Shown here piece by piece: positions 26,530-34,915 of a stretch of 64,000 bases of DNA. Under the pieces are notes generated by a model. It was not told the DNA's origin. It did not search any database and worked only from the letters and a program-made list of their open reading frames with translations. Both the position numbers and the translations under genes were made by a program. The stretch is from NCBI GenBank assembly GCA_965212135.1, contig OZ243044.1, positions 1 through 64,000 of the forward strand, in the 5' to 3' direction. The DNA comes from Bin75 sp965212135 (lineage in GTDB: Bacteria > Nitrospirota > Nitrospiria > Nitrospirales > UBA8639). Numbering within the stretch: position 1 is the stretch's first letter; each line of letters begins with the position of its first letter.

Positions 26530-29500
26530 TCAGTGTGATCGCAGGCTCTCAAAAATCACGCGGGAGCGCGGCAGGGCTTTCCATCCGAGTACCGTTAACG
26601 AATCCTCGACGTATTCCGTTTGACGGATGCCATTCAGGACACAGGTCACACCGGGGGTGCTGGTCAAACTCCACAGCGCTTTTCTTGAAAGCGGTTCGTC
26701 CCGCTTCTCTTCCGGAAGCAGTCGGTCCAGCGTGGCGGTGACCGGTTCAAGTTGTTGCCGAGTCTTGTCTGCGGCTTCCTGTTTCATGATGGCGAGCAAC
26801 ACGAGGAGCTTGGGGACGTACGAGTTTTGCCAGCGTTGCCATGCCGCGGCTTTGTCCCCGGTGAGATGCCTGGTCACGACTTGAAGCGCTTGATTAATCC
26901 GCGGCGCGAGCCTCTGCGATGCAATCTGCTCCCAATGGTTCAGGTTGTGAATTTGCGCTCGAAGGCTGCCGAGTGTGCCGGTCAGGGAAAAGAAATCTTT
27001 TGGCTCCGGCCCTTTCCCCGAATACGGGATCAGGGGGGCGAATGTTTTCAGAAATTCTTCTTCCAGGGGCGCGACCGTTTGACATTGTGTCTCAAAGGCG
27101 GTTTCCACGCGTTCATCGTTCGGGGCGGCGAGTCGAACCATTCCGCGGTGCTGGGCGGATATGGCATTGAGCGGCCTGTTGACGAGTATGGCGACGCGAT
27201 GCGCTTGTGCGCATTCCAGCGCCGTGTGCGTCCCGTCCTGTTCGGTATTCGGGGTCAGCAGGGCTCCCGATTCAAAGAGATTCATGGGCAATTGAAGGAC
27301 TCGAAAGCCGTGTTGATGCTTTCCCGTCCGTTGGGCCGCGTTCCCGGCGGCTTTGAGCATGCGCGACAGCGAGGTCGCTTCTGGGTCGTCGGGGTCGGCC
27401 GTGCTCGTGTTGGACGAGACGCCGTAAAACCGGATGCGGCCCGCGTCTATTTGGCGCTCAAAATACACAAAAGCCTCTTCCATGCGCCGGTAGAATTCGA
27501 TTCGCCGTTCCTCCACGGCGGCACCATCAACGATGTGCGTTCGGCTCTTCGCGTCGGAGAGAAAATATTCGGGGTTGTGCAGGAGGCAGACGTCCAGCGT
27601 CGTGAGTCCGAGGCGATCAAGGGATAACGTCAGTTGATCGTCCAGAAACTCTGGGTGGATGCAATGCCAGATCTCTTCCCCGTATTTCACCATTTCGGAA
27701 TAGGCGCGTCCGGCCCGTTCCCTGGTTTGCGCCAGTTGTAAATTCTGTCCCTGGACGTAGCCGATTTTGGACACGACGATCACGTATTCGCGAGTCATTT
27801 CCTGTTTGGCGATTAACTCGTTGAGCACGCTTCCCACCAGGCGTTCGCTGCCGCCGTCCGCATAGTTCGTCGAGGTATCAACAAGATTGCATCCGTCCCG
27901 CAGCGCCTGGACGAGTGCGGCCCGATGTTCATCCCGGTCAACGTCAATCCGGTAGCCGCCAAACCCGATTCTGGAGGTGGTGAGTCCCGTCGAGCCGAAC
28001 GCGGTATAGCCGTCGGTCGTCGGAGAACCGGAGCCGGAAGAACGCGCCAGAATCCGAGAGACATAGGCGGCGGTGCCGTTGGCCGTCGCGGCGCCGGGGA
28101 GGCCGGTTGAGGCCAGTGTGTGCGGCGTTGAGTCCGGCCGCGCTTGCGGCCCGTTGCTGAAGGCCTGTGCGACGTCCCCGGGATTGGTAATCGGAGCCTG
28201 GCAGGCAAAGTTCCGGCACACGTACAGGGCGGCTTGCCCGTTGACGGTTTCCTTGCCTTTGAGAAGCGGATGGCGGGATTTGGGGGCATTGGGCGCGCGA
28301 TGCGCGATGACCCGATTGGGAAGAAAGTGGCGGGCGACTTCCCGAAGCAGCCGGTCATACTCCGGTTCGCGCGGCGACCCGATACATGCCAGTTCCACGG
28401 GGTGGTTCAACAGGAAATCCGCCGCGATCAACGTCTTGGCAAATCCTCTCGGCACACGGGCTATCTGCCGGCCATACACTCGAATGGCCCGTGCGGCGGC
28501 GTCCCGGCAATCTTCACGATCCTGGTGAACGGAGAGTCTGGCCATGGCCATGGCCGCAACGGCGTTGCCGCTGGGTGTGGCGCCGTCCGGTCCTTCGCGG
28601 CTTCGCATGATCAACGTTTCGTGATCATTGGCCGTGGTCAGGAATCCGCCCCGTTCCGCGTCAAGAAAATCCGTCAGCAGTCGTTCGCCCAACCGAACGG
28701 CTTCTCCGAGATACCGTTCCTCGCCCCCGGCCTCATACAGATCTATGAGGGCTTCCATGAGGCAGGCATAATCCTCAAGGTATGCATTCAGGTGGGCTTT
28801 GTCGTTACGGTATGTCCGATACAGTCCTCCGTCCGGACGGGAGAGCGTCCCGAGCAGAAAATCGGCGGCCCGACGGGCGGATTCGAAATACGGGGCATGC
28901 CCCAGGACTCTTGCCGCTTCGGCCATGGCGCTGATCATCATCCCGTTCCATGCCGTGATGATTTTATCGTCCAGCCCCGGCGGCACGCGCGTCAGTCGCG
29001 CGCGATAGATAAGCGGTTTCACCCGGTCAATCGTCCGTTGCAGTTCTTCCGGGGAACAGTTGAGTTGCTCGGCGACTTGTTCAAGGGGGCGCGGCGTACG
29101 GGGAATACTCCGGTGTTCCCAGTTGCCGTCAGCCGTAATGTCGTAATATGCGCAGAACCTGGCGGCGTCCTGCTCGGATGGGGCGACGGCCAGAATCTGT
29201 TCGGGATTCCAGACGAAAAATTTTCCTTCGACGCCCTCTGAATCCGCGTCCGTGGCCGAATAATAGCCGCCGTGGGGCGCGGTCATTTCTCGCGTGATGT
29301 AGTCCAGAATTTCACGGGTCACGCGTTCGTACCGGCGGTTGCGAGTCACCTGGAATGCTTCAAGATAGGTCTTCGCGAGCAACGCGTTGTCGTAGAGCAT
29401 TTTTTCAAAGTGAGGGACCAGCCAGTGCGCGTCGGTCGAATACCGGGCAAACCCTCCGCCAATGTGGTCATACAGGCCGCCGGCCGCCATGGCGTCCAGC

Positions 29501-30222
29501 GTGTGACAGGCCATGTGCAGGGCGTGCTCGTTCCCGGTTCGTTGGTGGTACCGCAGGAGAAAAGACAGGCCGGTGGCGGGCGGGAATTTGGGGGCTGGCC
29601 CAAACCCTCCGTCAATCGGGTCAAAGTCGGCTGAAAATTGCTCGACCGCGGCTTCAATGTCCTGCTGCCCCACCGTCGCGGGAGCGGTGACGCGCATGGC
29701 CGTTTGCAGCCGGCCGGTAAAGCGCGTTGCGCTTTCAACGACGGCGGCGCGATCTTTTCCCCATCCTTCGGCAATGTGCGTGAGGACCGTTCCAAAGCCC
29801 GGCCTGCCCCATTTGTCGGTCGGAGGAAAGTAGGTGCCGGCAAAAATAGGGTGTTGGTCGGGTGTCAGGAAGACCGTCATGGGCCAGCCGCCATGTCCCT
29901 GATTCATGGCCAGCGTGGCCTGCATGTAAATGTCATCGAGATCCTGGCGTTCTTCGCGGTCCACCTTGATGCACACGTAATATTGATTCATGAGCGTTGC
30001 AATCTCGTGATTCTCAAACGATTCCCGTTCCATGACGTGGCACCAATGACAGGCGGAGTACCCGATGGACAAGAGAATGGGCACGTCTTTTTCCGCGGCA
30101 AGGCGCAACGCTTCTTCTCCCCAGGGATACCAGTTCACGGGATTGTAGGCATGTTGCAACAGGTAGGGGCTTGTCTCGTGGATGAGACGGTTGGGAGATC
30201 GGTCGCGGCGGGCATCATCCAT
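26530..30222 (-). CDS. DUF255 thioredoxin-like / six-hairpin glycosidase-like protein fused to an aldo/keto reductase
   Basis: A 1230-residue fusion. Residues about 8-170 are the DUF255 thioredoxin-like domain (NPVNWYPWGEEAL, SIGYSACHWCHVMERESF with a CxxC pair). About 190-680 form the (alpha/alpha)-toroid seen in spermatogenesis-associated protein 20/YyaL relatives. After a low-complexity Ser/Thr/Gly linker (about 690-735) comes an aldo/keto reductase domain. It begins FGSTGLTTSRIGFGGYR and keeps all four tetrad positions (Asp and Tyr in DTSTNYADGG, Lys in VSKIGY, His in LLHNP). DUF255 proteins have unclear function; AKRs reduce carbonyls with NADPH. The fusion implies that the two act on linked substrates. 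Starts with ATG at 30222; converges with comEC. Confidence 0.9.
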   Translation of the reverse strand: MDDARRDRSPNRLIHETSPYLLQHAYNPVNWYPWGEEALRLAAEKDVPILLSIGYSACHWCHVMERESFENHEIATLMNQYYVCIKVDREERQDLDDIYMQATLAMNQGHGGWPMTVFLTPDQHPIFAGTYFPPTDKWGRPGFGTVLTHIAEGWGKDRAAVVESATRFTGRLQTAMRVTAPATVGQQDIEAAVEQFSADFDPIDGGFGPAPKFPPATGLSFLLRYHQRTGNEHALHMACHTLDAMAAGGLYDHIGGGFARYSTDAHWLVPHFEKMLYDNALLAKTYLEAFQVTRNRRYERVTREILDYITREMTAPHGGYYSATDADSEGVEGKFFVWNPEQILAVAPSEQDAARFCAYYDITADGNWEHRSIPRTPRPLEQVAEQLNCSPEELQRTIDRVKPLIYRARLTRVPPGLDDKIITAWNGMMISAMAEAARVLGHAPYFESARRAADFLLGTLSRPDGGLYRTYRNDKAHLNAYLEDYACLMEALIDLYEAGGEERYLGEAVRLGERLLTDFLDAERGGFLTTANDHETLIMRSREGPDGATPSGNAVAAMAMARLSVHQDREDCRDAAARAIRVYGRQIARVPRGFAKTLIAADFLLNHPVELACIGSPREPEYDRLLREVARHFLPNRVIAHRAPNAPKSRHPLLKGKETVNGQAALYVCRNFACQAPITNPGDVAQAFSNGPQARPDSTPHTLASTGLPGAATANGTAAYVSRILARSSGSGSPTTDGYTAFGSTGLTTSRIGFGGYRIDVDRDEHRAALVQALRDGCNLVDTSTNYADGGSERLVGSVLNELIAKQEMTREYVIVVSKIGYVQGQNLQLAQTRERAGRAYSEMVKYGEEIWHCIHPEFLDDQLTLSLDRLGLTTLDVCLLHNPEYFLSDAKSRTHIVDGAAVEERRIEFYRRMEEAFVYFERQIDAGRIRFYGVSSNTSTADPDDPEATSLSRMLKAAGNAAQRTGKHQHGFRVLQLPMNLFESGALLTPNTEQDGTHTALECAQAHRVAILVNRPLNAISAQHRGMVRLAAPNDERVETAFETQCQTVAPLEEEFLKTFAPLIPYSGKGPEPKDFFSLTGTLGSLRAQIHNLNHWEQIASQRLAPRINQALQVVTRHLTGDKAAAWQRWQNSYVPKLLVLLAIMKQEAADKTRQQLEPVTATLDRLLPEEKRDEPLSRKALWSLTSTPGVTCVLNGIRQTEYVEDSLTVLGWKALPRSRVIFESLRSH

Positions 30223-30383
30223 GTCTTTGACAGTAGCACCGGGTATGAAGAGCGGTCAATGCGACGAAACAATCCTCGCGTTGCGAGCAGGGGTTTACCG
30301 TCACGCCGCTTGAAGGCGAGAATCCGTATCAGCGACTTTGAGAACAGGAGTCATGAATAAGTTAAAATACCTAATCATTTTCA

Positions 30384-30413
30384 TTGACAGACGTCGGCTG
30401 GATGGGCTAGTTT
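30384..30413 (+). promoter_or_regulatory. Promoter candidate for bacterioferritin
   Basis: TTGACA (30384-30389), then CTAGTT at 17 bp or TAGTTT at 18 bp (30408-30413), about 95 bases upstream of the bfr ATG. An AT-rich stretch at 30364-30382 directly upstream resembles a Fur box weakly (12 of 19 positions by eye), too little to claim. Confidence 0.55.
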
Positions 30414-30506
30414 GCAAGAAGGACGGTGAGTGACATTCACCGATTGTTCCGTTTTTCTCGCTCTGTTGAACTGTTCCATAACGCCGACACGAAAAGGAGG
30501 CCGAAT

Positions 30507-30983
30507 ATGAAAGCGAAAGACGGCGTGATTGATCTTCTCAACAAGCTGTTGACTGAAGAATTGACGGTCATCAATCAGTATTTTTTGCACGCCAAAATGT
30601 GCAAGAACTGGGGGTATGAGCGATTGCATCATCATGTGTTGGATCGAAGCTACGGGGAAATGAAAGATGCTCAAGCCGTGATCAACCATATCCTCTTTTT
30701 GGAGGGGCTTCCCAACATGCAGCGGCTCGGAACGGTCAAAATCGGAGAAACCGTGCCGGAACAACTGAAAGCGGATTTGGACAAGGAGCGCGCCATGGTC
30801 GCAATGCTCACCCAGGGCATCCAGCATTGCACGAAGGTCGGCGACTTTACCACGCGCCACATGTTGGAAGACATGGCCAAAGATGAAGAAGAGCATATTG
30901 ACTGGATCGAAACCCAGCTCGAGACGATCGGCCAGGTCGGGCTGCAGAATTATCTGAGCGAACAAATCAAGGAAGACAGTTAA
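30507..30983 (+). CDS. bfr: Bacterioferritin with altered iron-ligand positions
   Basis: A 158-residue, 24-mer-forming iron store aligning without gaps to E. coli Bfr over the first 70 positions. Haem ligand Met52 is kept (GEMKDAQ), as are ferroxidase residues Glu18, Tyr25, Glu51, Glu94, Glu127 and His130 (KDEEEHIDW). However His54, a ferroxidase ligand, is Asp, and the inner-surface site His46 is also Asp, with Glu47 changed to Arg. Iron oxidation may be slower or use Asp54. A two-subunit cage with a second Bfr elsewhere is another possibility, as known in some bacteria. ATG at 30507 follows AAGGAGG (30494-30500). Longer starts lack a ribosome site. Confidence 0.94.
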   Translation: MKAKDGVIDLLNKLLTEELTVINQYFLHAKMCKNWGYERLHHHVLDRSYGEMKDAQAVINHILFLEGLPNMQRLGTVKIGETVPEQLKADLDKERAMVAMLTQGIQHCTKVGDFTTRHMLEDMAKDEEEHIDWIETQLETIGQVGLQNYLSEQIKEDS

Positions 30984-31661
30984 GCGACGGCTCTTCTCGA
31001 ATGTCCAGCGTGTGGAAGATTTGGTGTGGTGGGGCCAATGGTTTTGGGCATCTCGTTGGAAAAATTTGTGTGTTAAGTGATAGTCATGCATGCACAGAAG
31101 GCAGTATCCATCACGGGATATCCCAAGTGGCGTTTGTATAGCATATGTGAATTTTGCTACTCTTGGTGGTGCTATTTTCTAACACGATCCCAGTAGTAAG
31201 AAACCTCAAGATCACTTGGATATCGTATTATTCAGTCTCAAAGATGCATTGTATGTCGAGGTACATGAATTTTTCATGTGCTTGTCTATGGTGGATAGTG
31301 CAGTGTGTCTGCTGATACCGTTTATTGCGCTATAACCATCTGCATAAGAGTCTGGTTTTTGACCGTAAACAGCTTGGTATGTCTCGGAAGCTTTGAGGAT
31401 TTCATAGCTTTTCCCATTTTCACCGTGTCATTCATCATACGCTGCGCATAAGCCCATCCCTCGTACAGACTTTTCTGCATCGTTGGACAATGCGGTTTTG
31501 GCGATTACCATGGTGACGGCCACCACGCCTGCCATAAGTATGAACGTATTCAATATCATATATTAGACCTCTATTTTGTAATTTGGTACGGTATGCTTTG
31601 ATAGATGCTATTGAAGCGTACCACAGGTTTCCTCCATTTCGCGCAACAAAGGAGTCGGCTC
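30984..31661 (+). other. AT-rich 678-bp gap holding only a decayed gene
   Basis: This stretch is visibly AT-richer than its flanks and has no intact gene longer than about 45 codons. It contains a frameshifted small secreted-protein remnant on the minus strand (31212-31559). An imperfect inverted repeat brackets the left part (GATATCCCAAGTG at 31117-31129 against CACTTGGATATC at 31213-31224). The base composition suggests acquired or relaxed DNA. Confidence 0.6.
31212..31559 (-). pseudogene. Frameshifted gene for a small secreted protein
   Basis: The minus-strand ATG at 31559 has GAGG eight bases upstream and begins a signal-peptide-like segment (MILNTFILMAGVVAVTMVIA). That frame meets TGA at 31428-31430, but resumes without stops from there to TGA at 31212-31214. 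Between the A-run at 31471-31474 and about 31403-31411 the next frame reads more protein-like text (SLYEGWAYAQRMMNDTVKMG). Returning to the first frame gives YEILKASETYQAVYGQKPD and SYADGYSAINGI. One inserted base followed by one lost base would explain this. The repaired product would be about 115 residues. No family recognised; programmed frameshifting is less likely than decay. Confidence 0.55.
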
Positions 31662-32240
31662 ATGGCATTGACCCATTCGACGATGTTGGCGTTAGGAACG
31701 CCCGTTCCCGATTTTCACTTACCTGACGTGGTGTCCGGCACGATGATTGCTCCCGGCCACTTTGCCGGCCGAAAGGGCTTGCTGGTGTTGTTTATTTGCC
31801 GGCATTGCCCCTATGTGGTTCACGTGCGCCTGGAATTGGGCCGGCTGGGAAAGGATTACGCCGGGCAGGATCTTGGCATGCTCGCAATCAGTAGCAACGA
31901 TGTGAACGACTATCCGGATGATCACCCCGATCAATTGAAAGCCATGGCGCAGGAGCTTGGGTTCACGTTTCCCTATTGTTATGACGAGAGCCAGGACGCG
32001 GCCAAGGCCTTCACCGCGGCCTGTACCCCGGATTTCTTTTTGTTCGACAAGGCCAGGCGGTTAGTCTACCGGGGGCAGTTGGATGACAGCCGCCCCGGGA
32101 ACGGCAAACCCGTGACGGGAAACGATTTGCGAGGGGCCATTGACGCCGTGCTGGCGGGGCAACCCGTGAGTCAAGCGCAACGGCCCAGCGCCGGGTGCAA
32201 TATCAAGTGGAAGCCCGGAGGCATTCCCGGCTACATGTAG
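31662..32240 (+). CDS. Thioredoxin-fold (AhpC/TSA-like) family protein
   Basis: A 192-residue cytoplasmic redoxin. The fold starts LGTPVPDFHLPDVVSG and the redox loop is LFICRHCPYVVHVR, matching the CxHCPY signature of a widespread thioredoxin-like family related to peroxiredoxins. The TPDFFLFDKARRLVYRGQLDDSRPGN segment is also characteristic. The exact reaction is unknown; thiol-disulfide exchange or peroxide reduction is expected. The ATG at 31662 has AAAGGAG (31648-31654) upstream. An ATG at 31605 lacks one. It converges with a flavin disulfide oxidoreductase gene. Confidence 0.9.
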   Translation: MALTHSTMLALGTPVPDFHLPDVVSGTMIAPGHFAGRKGLLVLFICRHCPYVVHVRLELGRLGKDYAGQDLGMLAISSNDVNDYPDDHPDQLKAMAQELGFTFPYCYDESQDAAKAFTAACTPDFFLFDKARRLVYRGQLDDSRPGNGKPVTGNDLRGAIDAVLAGQPVSQAQRPSAGCNIKWKPGGIPGYM

Positions 32241-32306
32241 CGACGGTTCCCGTCCGGGGCGGAGGATGGCGTCTTTGTGTGCGAACGCCTTGCGCCGGAA
32301 GGTTCG

Positions 32307-33869
32307 CTACCGTGACCGCGTCCAGGCGAATAATTTTCCGAGCCAGTGTTTCTTGCGCTCGGTAAGCGTGGTTTTTCTCCAGGCATTGGCGGTTTTTCTG
32401 ATCACTTCGGCCTGGGTGGGGTAGGGATGGATCGTGCCGGCGATCGCACTCAAGCCAAGCCCGCCCTTCATGGCCAACGTGCATTCGCTGATCATGTCGC
32501 CGGCATGAGTCGCGACGATCGTGGCGCCCACAATGGTATCGGTGCCTTTTCGGACGTGGACACGGGCAAACCCCTCATCGTCTCCGTCTAAAATGGCTCG
32601 ATCAACGTCCTCGAGTTGAGACGTGAAGGTGTCTATCGCAATGCCTTGTTTCTCCGCCTCGGTCGCGGACAGCCCGACGTGGGCGAGTTCCGGGTCCGTA
32701 TAGGTGGCCCATGGAATAATGAGCGAATCCGTACTCGCGTACCCGAATCCAAAGGGATGAGGGAATAAGGCGTTTTGAATGACGATTTGGGCCATCGCAT
32801 CGGCCGTATGCGTAAACTTAAACGGGAAACACACGTCGCCGGCGGCGCTGATGTCGGGATTGGTCGTTTGTAAGCGGTGATTCACGTTCACGCCGGTCCG
32901 TCCGTCATATTCCACTCCGACGGTTTCGAGGTCGAGATTTTCCACGTTGGGCGCACGCCCGATGCCAACGAGTATGTCATCAACTGCACATTCGTGATGC
33001 CCGCCGTTTTGGTCGTAATGCACGACTTTTTCCTGTCCGCGTGATTCGATCTTTGTGATGCTCGCGTCAAACAGAAACGAGACGCCGTCTTTTGCCATTT
33101 GCGTTTGAACGATGGTGGCGGCGTCCGTGTCTTCCCGGGGCAGGATGTGATCGCTTCGTTCAATCAGGCACACGCGACTTCCGAATCGAGCGAATGATTG
33201 AGCCAATTCGCATCCAATCGGGCCGGCGCCAATCACCGCGAGACGCGGGGGCAACCGGGTCAACGAAAACACGGTTTCGTTCGTCAGGTAGCCTGCCTGT
33301 TCCAGCCCTTGAATCGGAGGAGCGGCCGGGCGTGCCCCGGTGCAGATCGCGGCTTTTGAAAACCGAAGGGTGGCGTCGCCCACTGCGATTGTGCGCGCTC
33401 CGGTAAATCGGCCTTCGCCGATAAACACGTCAACGCCGAGGCTGGTGTAGCGATGGACCGAATCTGCCTGGCTGATGCGGGCTCGAAGTTTTCGCATTCT
33501 CGCCATGGCGGCCCCGAAATCCGCCTTGAGTTCATCAGGGCCGGCAAGGCCGAACTGCCTGGAATTTTTCACCGCGGCCCATGCGCGGGACGCGCGAATC
33601 ACGCCTTTGGAAGGTACGCAGCCAACGTTCAGACAGTCTCCGCCCATCAAATGTCGTTCAATCAGGGCCACTTTCGCGCCGAGCGCGGCGGCGACCGCAG
33701 CCGTGACCAGCCCGGCGGTGCCCGCACCAATGACGATCATATTGTATTGGCCCGTTGGCGTTGGGTTGGTCCAGTTCTGCGGATGCACGTTATGAATCAA
33801 TTGCTGATTAAATTCATCCATTGGAGCGATGGTGACGGGTTCGTGTCGGCGGTCTGCTGTCTGCATCAT
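32307..33869 (-). CDS. Mercuric-reductase-like FAD-dependent disulfide oxidoreductase
   Basis: A 520-residue class I pyridine nucleotide-disulfide oxidoreductase. About 40 leading residues precede the FAD motif VIGAGTAGLVTAAVAAALGA. The redox pair is CLNVGCVPSK, the NAD(P) motif VIGAGPIGCELAQ, and the second FAD motif is AAGDVCFPFKFTH. The C-terminal interface contains HPYPTQAEVIRKTANAW. The C-terminal cysteine pair and N-terminal heavy-metal domain of true mercuric reductase are absent, so Hg(II) reduction is not supported. Related proteins are often called mercuric reductase-like and occur beside VTT-domain proteins, as here. AAAGGA precedes the start; two adjacent ATGs (33869 and 33866) are possible. 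Confidence 0.88.
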   Translation of the reverse strand: MMQTADRRHEPVTIAPMDEFNQQLIHNVHPQNWTNPTPTGQYNMIVIGAGTAGLVTAAVAAALGAKVALIERHLMGGDCLNVGCVPSKGVIRASRAWAAVKNSRQFGLAGPDELKADFGAAMARMRKLRARISQADSVHRYTSLGVDVFIGEGRFTGARTIAVGDATLRFSKAAICTGARPAAPPIQGLEQAGYLTNETVFSLTRLPPRLAVIGAGPIGCELAQSFARFGSRVCLIERSDHILPREDTDAATIVQTQMAKDGVSFLFDASITKIESRGQEKVVHYDQNGGHHECAVDDILVGIGRAPNVENLDLETVGVEYDGRTGVNVNHRLQTTNPDISAAGDVCFPFKFTHTADAMAQIVIQNALFPHPFGFGYASTDSLIIPWATYTDPELAHVGLSATEAEKQGIAIDTFTSQLEDVDRAILDGDDEGFARVHVRKGTDTIVGATIVATHAGDMISECTLAMKGGLGLSAIAGTIHPYPTQAEVIRKTANAWRKTTLTERKKHWLGKLFAWTRSR

Positions 33870-33947
33870 TCATCCTTTCTCAAAGGACTACCCGCGTCTT
33901 TTCTTCTACGTGTGTTTGGTGCACGTGGCCGGAACGGGACGCATCCC

Positions 33948-34661
33948 TCACGACGGTTTCTTTGCCGTGAATTTCCGATAGGCAATGGGCATCAGGGCCA
34001 GCAATCCGAGAAACGTAAAAGCCAGCAGCACGGGCGGCGAGGCAATTTCTCCCAACGAGTTGATGGAGCCGAGTTGTTTGCCCGCAAAGGCGAACACAAA
34101 GCTGCCGGGGATAATGCCGATGGAGGTTGCCATGATATAGGTGCCGAGGTTGATCCGGGTTAACCCGGACACGACGTTCACCAGAAAGAAAGGAAAGGCG
34201 GGGATCAGCCGCAACGTCAAAAGATAGCTGAAGGCGTTTTGGGCGAATCCGTCCTGAATCGCTGCAATGCGGTCTCCGAATTTGTGTTCGACCCAATCGC
34301 GCAAGACGTATCGCGCGGCCAAAAACGCGAAGGTTGCGCCCGTTGTGGCTCCGATATTGACAAAGATCGTGCCGAGTACGCTTCCGAATAAAAAACCACC
34401 GGCCAGGGTCATGATGGCCCCGCCGGGCAACGAGAATGCGGTTTGAGCGATATAGGCTGCCACAAAAATGGCGACCGCGGCGGGATAGTTGGCGTTGGTA
34501 TAATCCAGTAAGTTGTCCCGGTTGTCTTTCAGGGAGTCAAGGGAAAAATAACGACCAAGATCAAAATAGAAGAACGCCCCGATGCCAAGTCCAAGGATCG
34601 CAAGAATGACAATTTTTGTCGTGAGCGTCGAGGAAGGTTCGGCGGCCGTTTCGTTGGTCAT
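33948..34661 (-). CDS. TVP38/TMEM64 (VTT domain) family membrane protein
   Basis: A 237-residue inner-membrane protein with about five to six membrane helices. The VTT/DedA-like core includes FSLPGGAIMTLAGGFLFGSVLGT, GATTGATFAFLAARYVLRDW and LRLIPAFPFFLVNVVSG with the conserved Arg/Pro pair. Relatives are implicated in lipid scrambling or ion-coupled transport, but the role of bacterial members is not settled. I chose the ATG at 34661; an in-frame ATG at 34781 would add 40 unusual Arg/Thr-rich residues. It sits 78 bases upstream of one disulfide oxidoreductase gene and downstream of another on the same strand. Confidence 0.88.
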   Translation of the reverse strand: MTNETAAEPSSTLTTKIVILAILGLGIGAFFYFDLGRYFSLDSLKDNRDNLLDYTNANYPAAVAIFVAAYIAQTAFSLPGGAIMTLAGGFLFGSVLGTIFVNIGATTGATFAFLAARYVLRDWVEHKFGDRIAAIQDGFAQNAFSYLLTLRLIPAFPFFLVNVVSGLTRINLGTYIMATSIGIIPGSFVFAFAGKQLGSINSLGEIASPPVLLAFTFLGLLALMPIAYRKFTAKKPS

Positions 34662-34915
34662 CGGGGATTCCGTCGTTTTCGTGTTTGGCGTGGCTTTGAC
34701 CGGTGCGGACCCTGTTCCGAACAATCGTGTTCTGATCGACGCGCGGTTGTTGCGCGTGTCGCCCTTGCATCGATGGCACAAAGGGTTTCCGTCGCAAGCA
34801 TGAGCTTACGGAAAGCCTAGACTATCTTTTTGCTTCTTTCAAGTCCGTGAGACCGAACCCATGAGGCAGGAACACCCCGCCGGTATTCTGATGACGCGAG
34901 GGAAGGCCGTTCCCC

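Noticed and set aside
30364..30382. Possible Fur box upstream of bacterioferritin
   Set aside because: Only about 12 of 19 positions match by eye and one half of the palindrome is poor.
31428..31430. In-frame TGA in the small secreted gene read as selenocysteine or recoded codon
   Set aside because: The surrounding text in that frame is poor, the neighbouring frame reads better, and no SECIS-like hairpin was noticed; indels explain it more simply.
32307..33869. Mercury resistance locus
   Set aside because: The flavoprotein lacks the C-terminal cysteine pair and HMA domain of MerA, and no merR, merT or merP is nearby.
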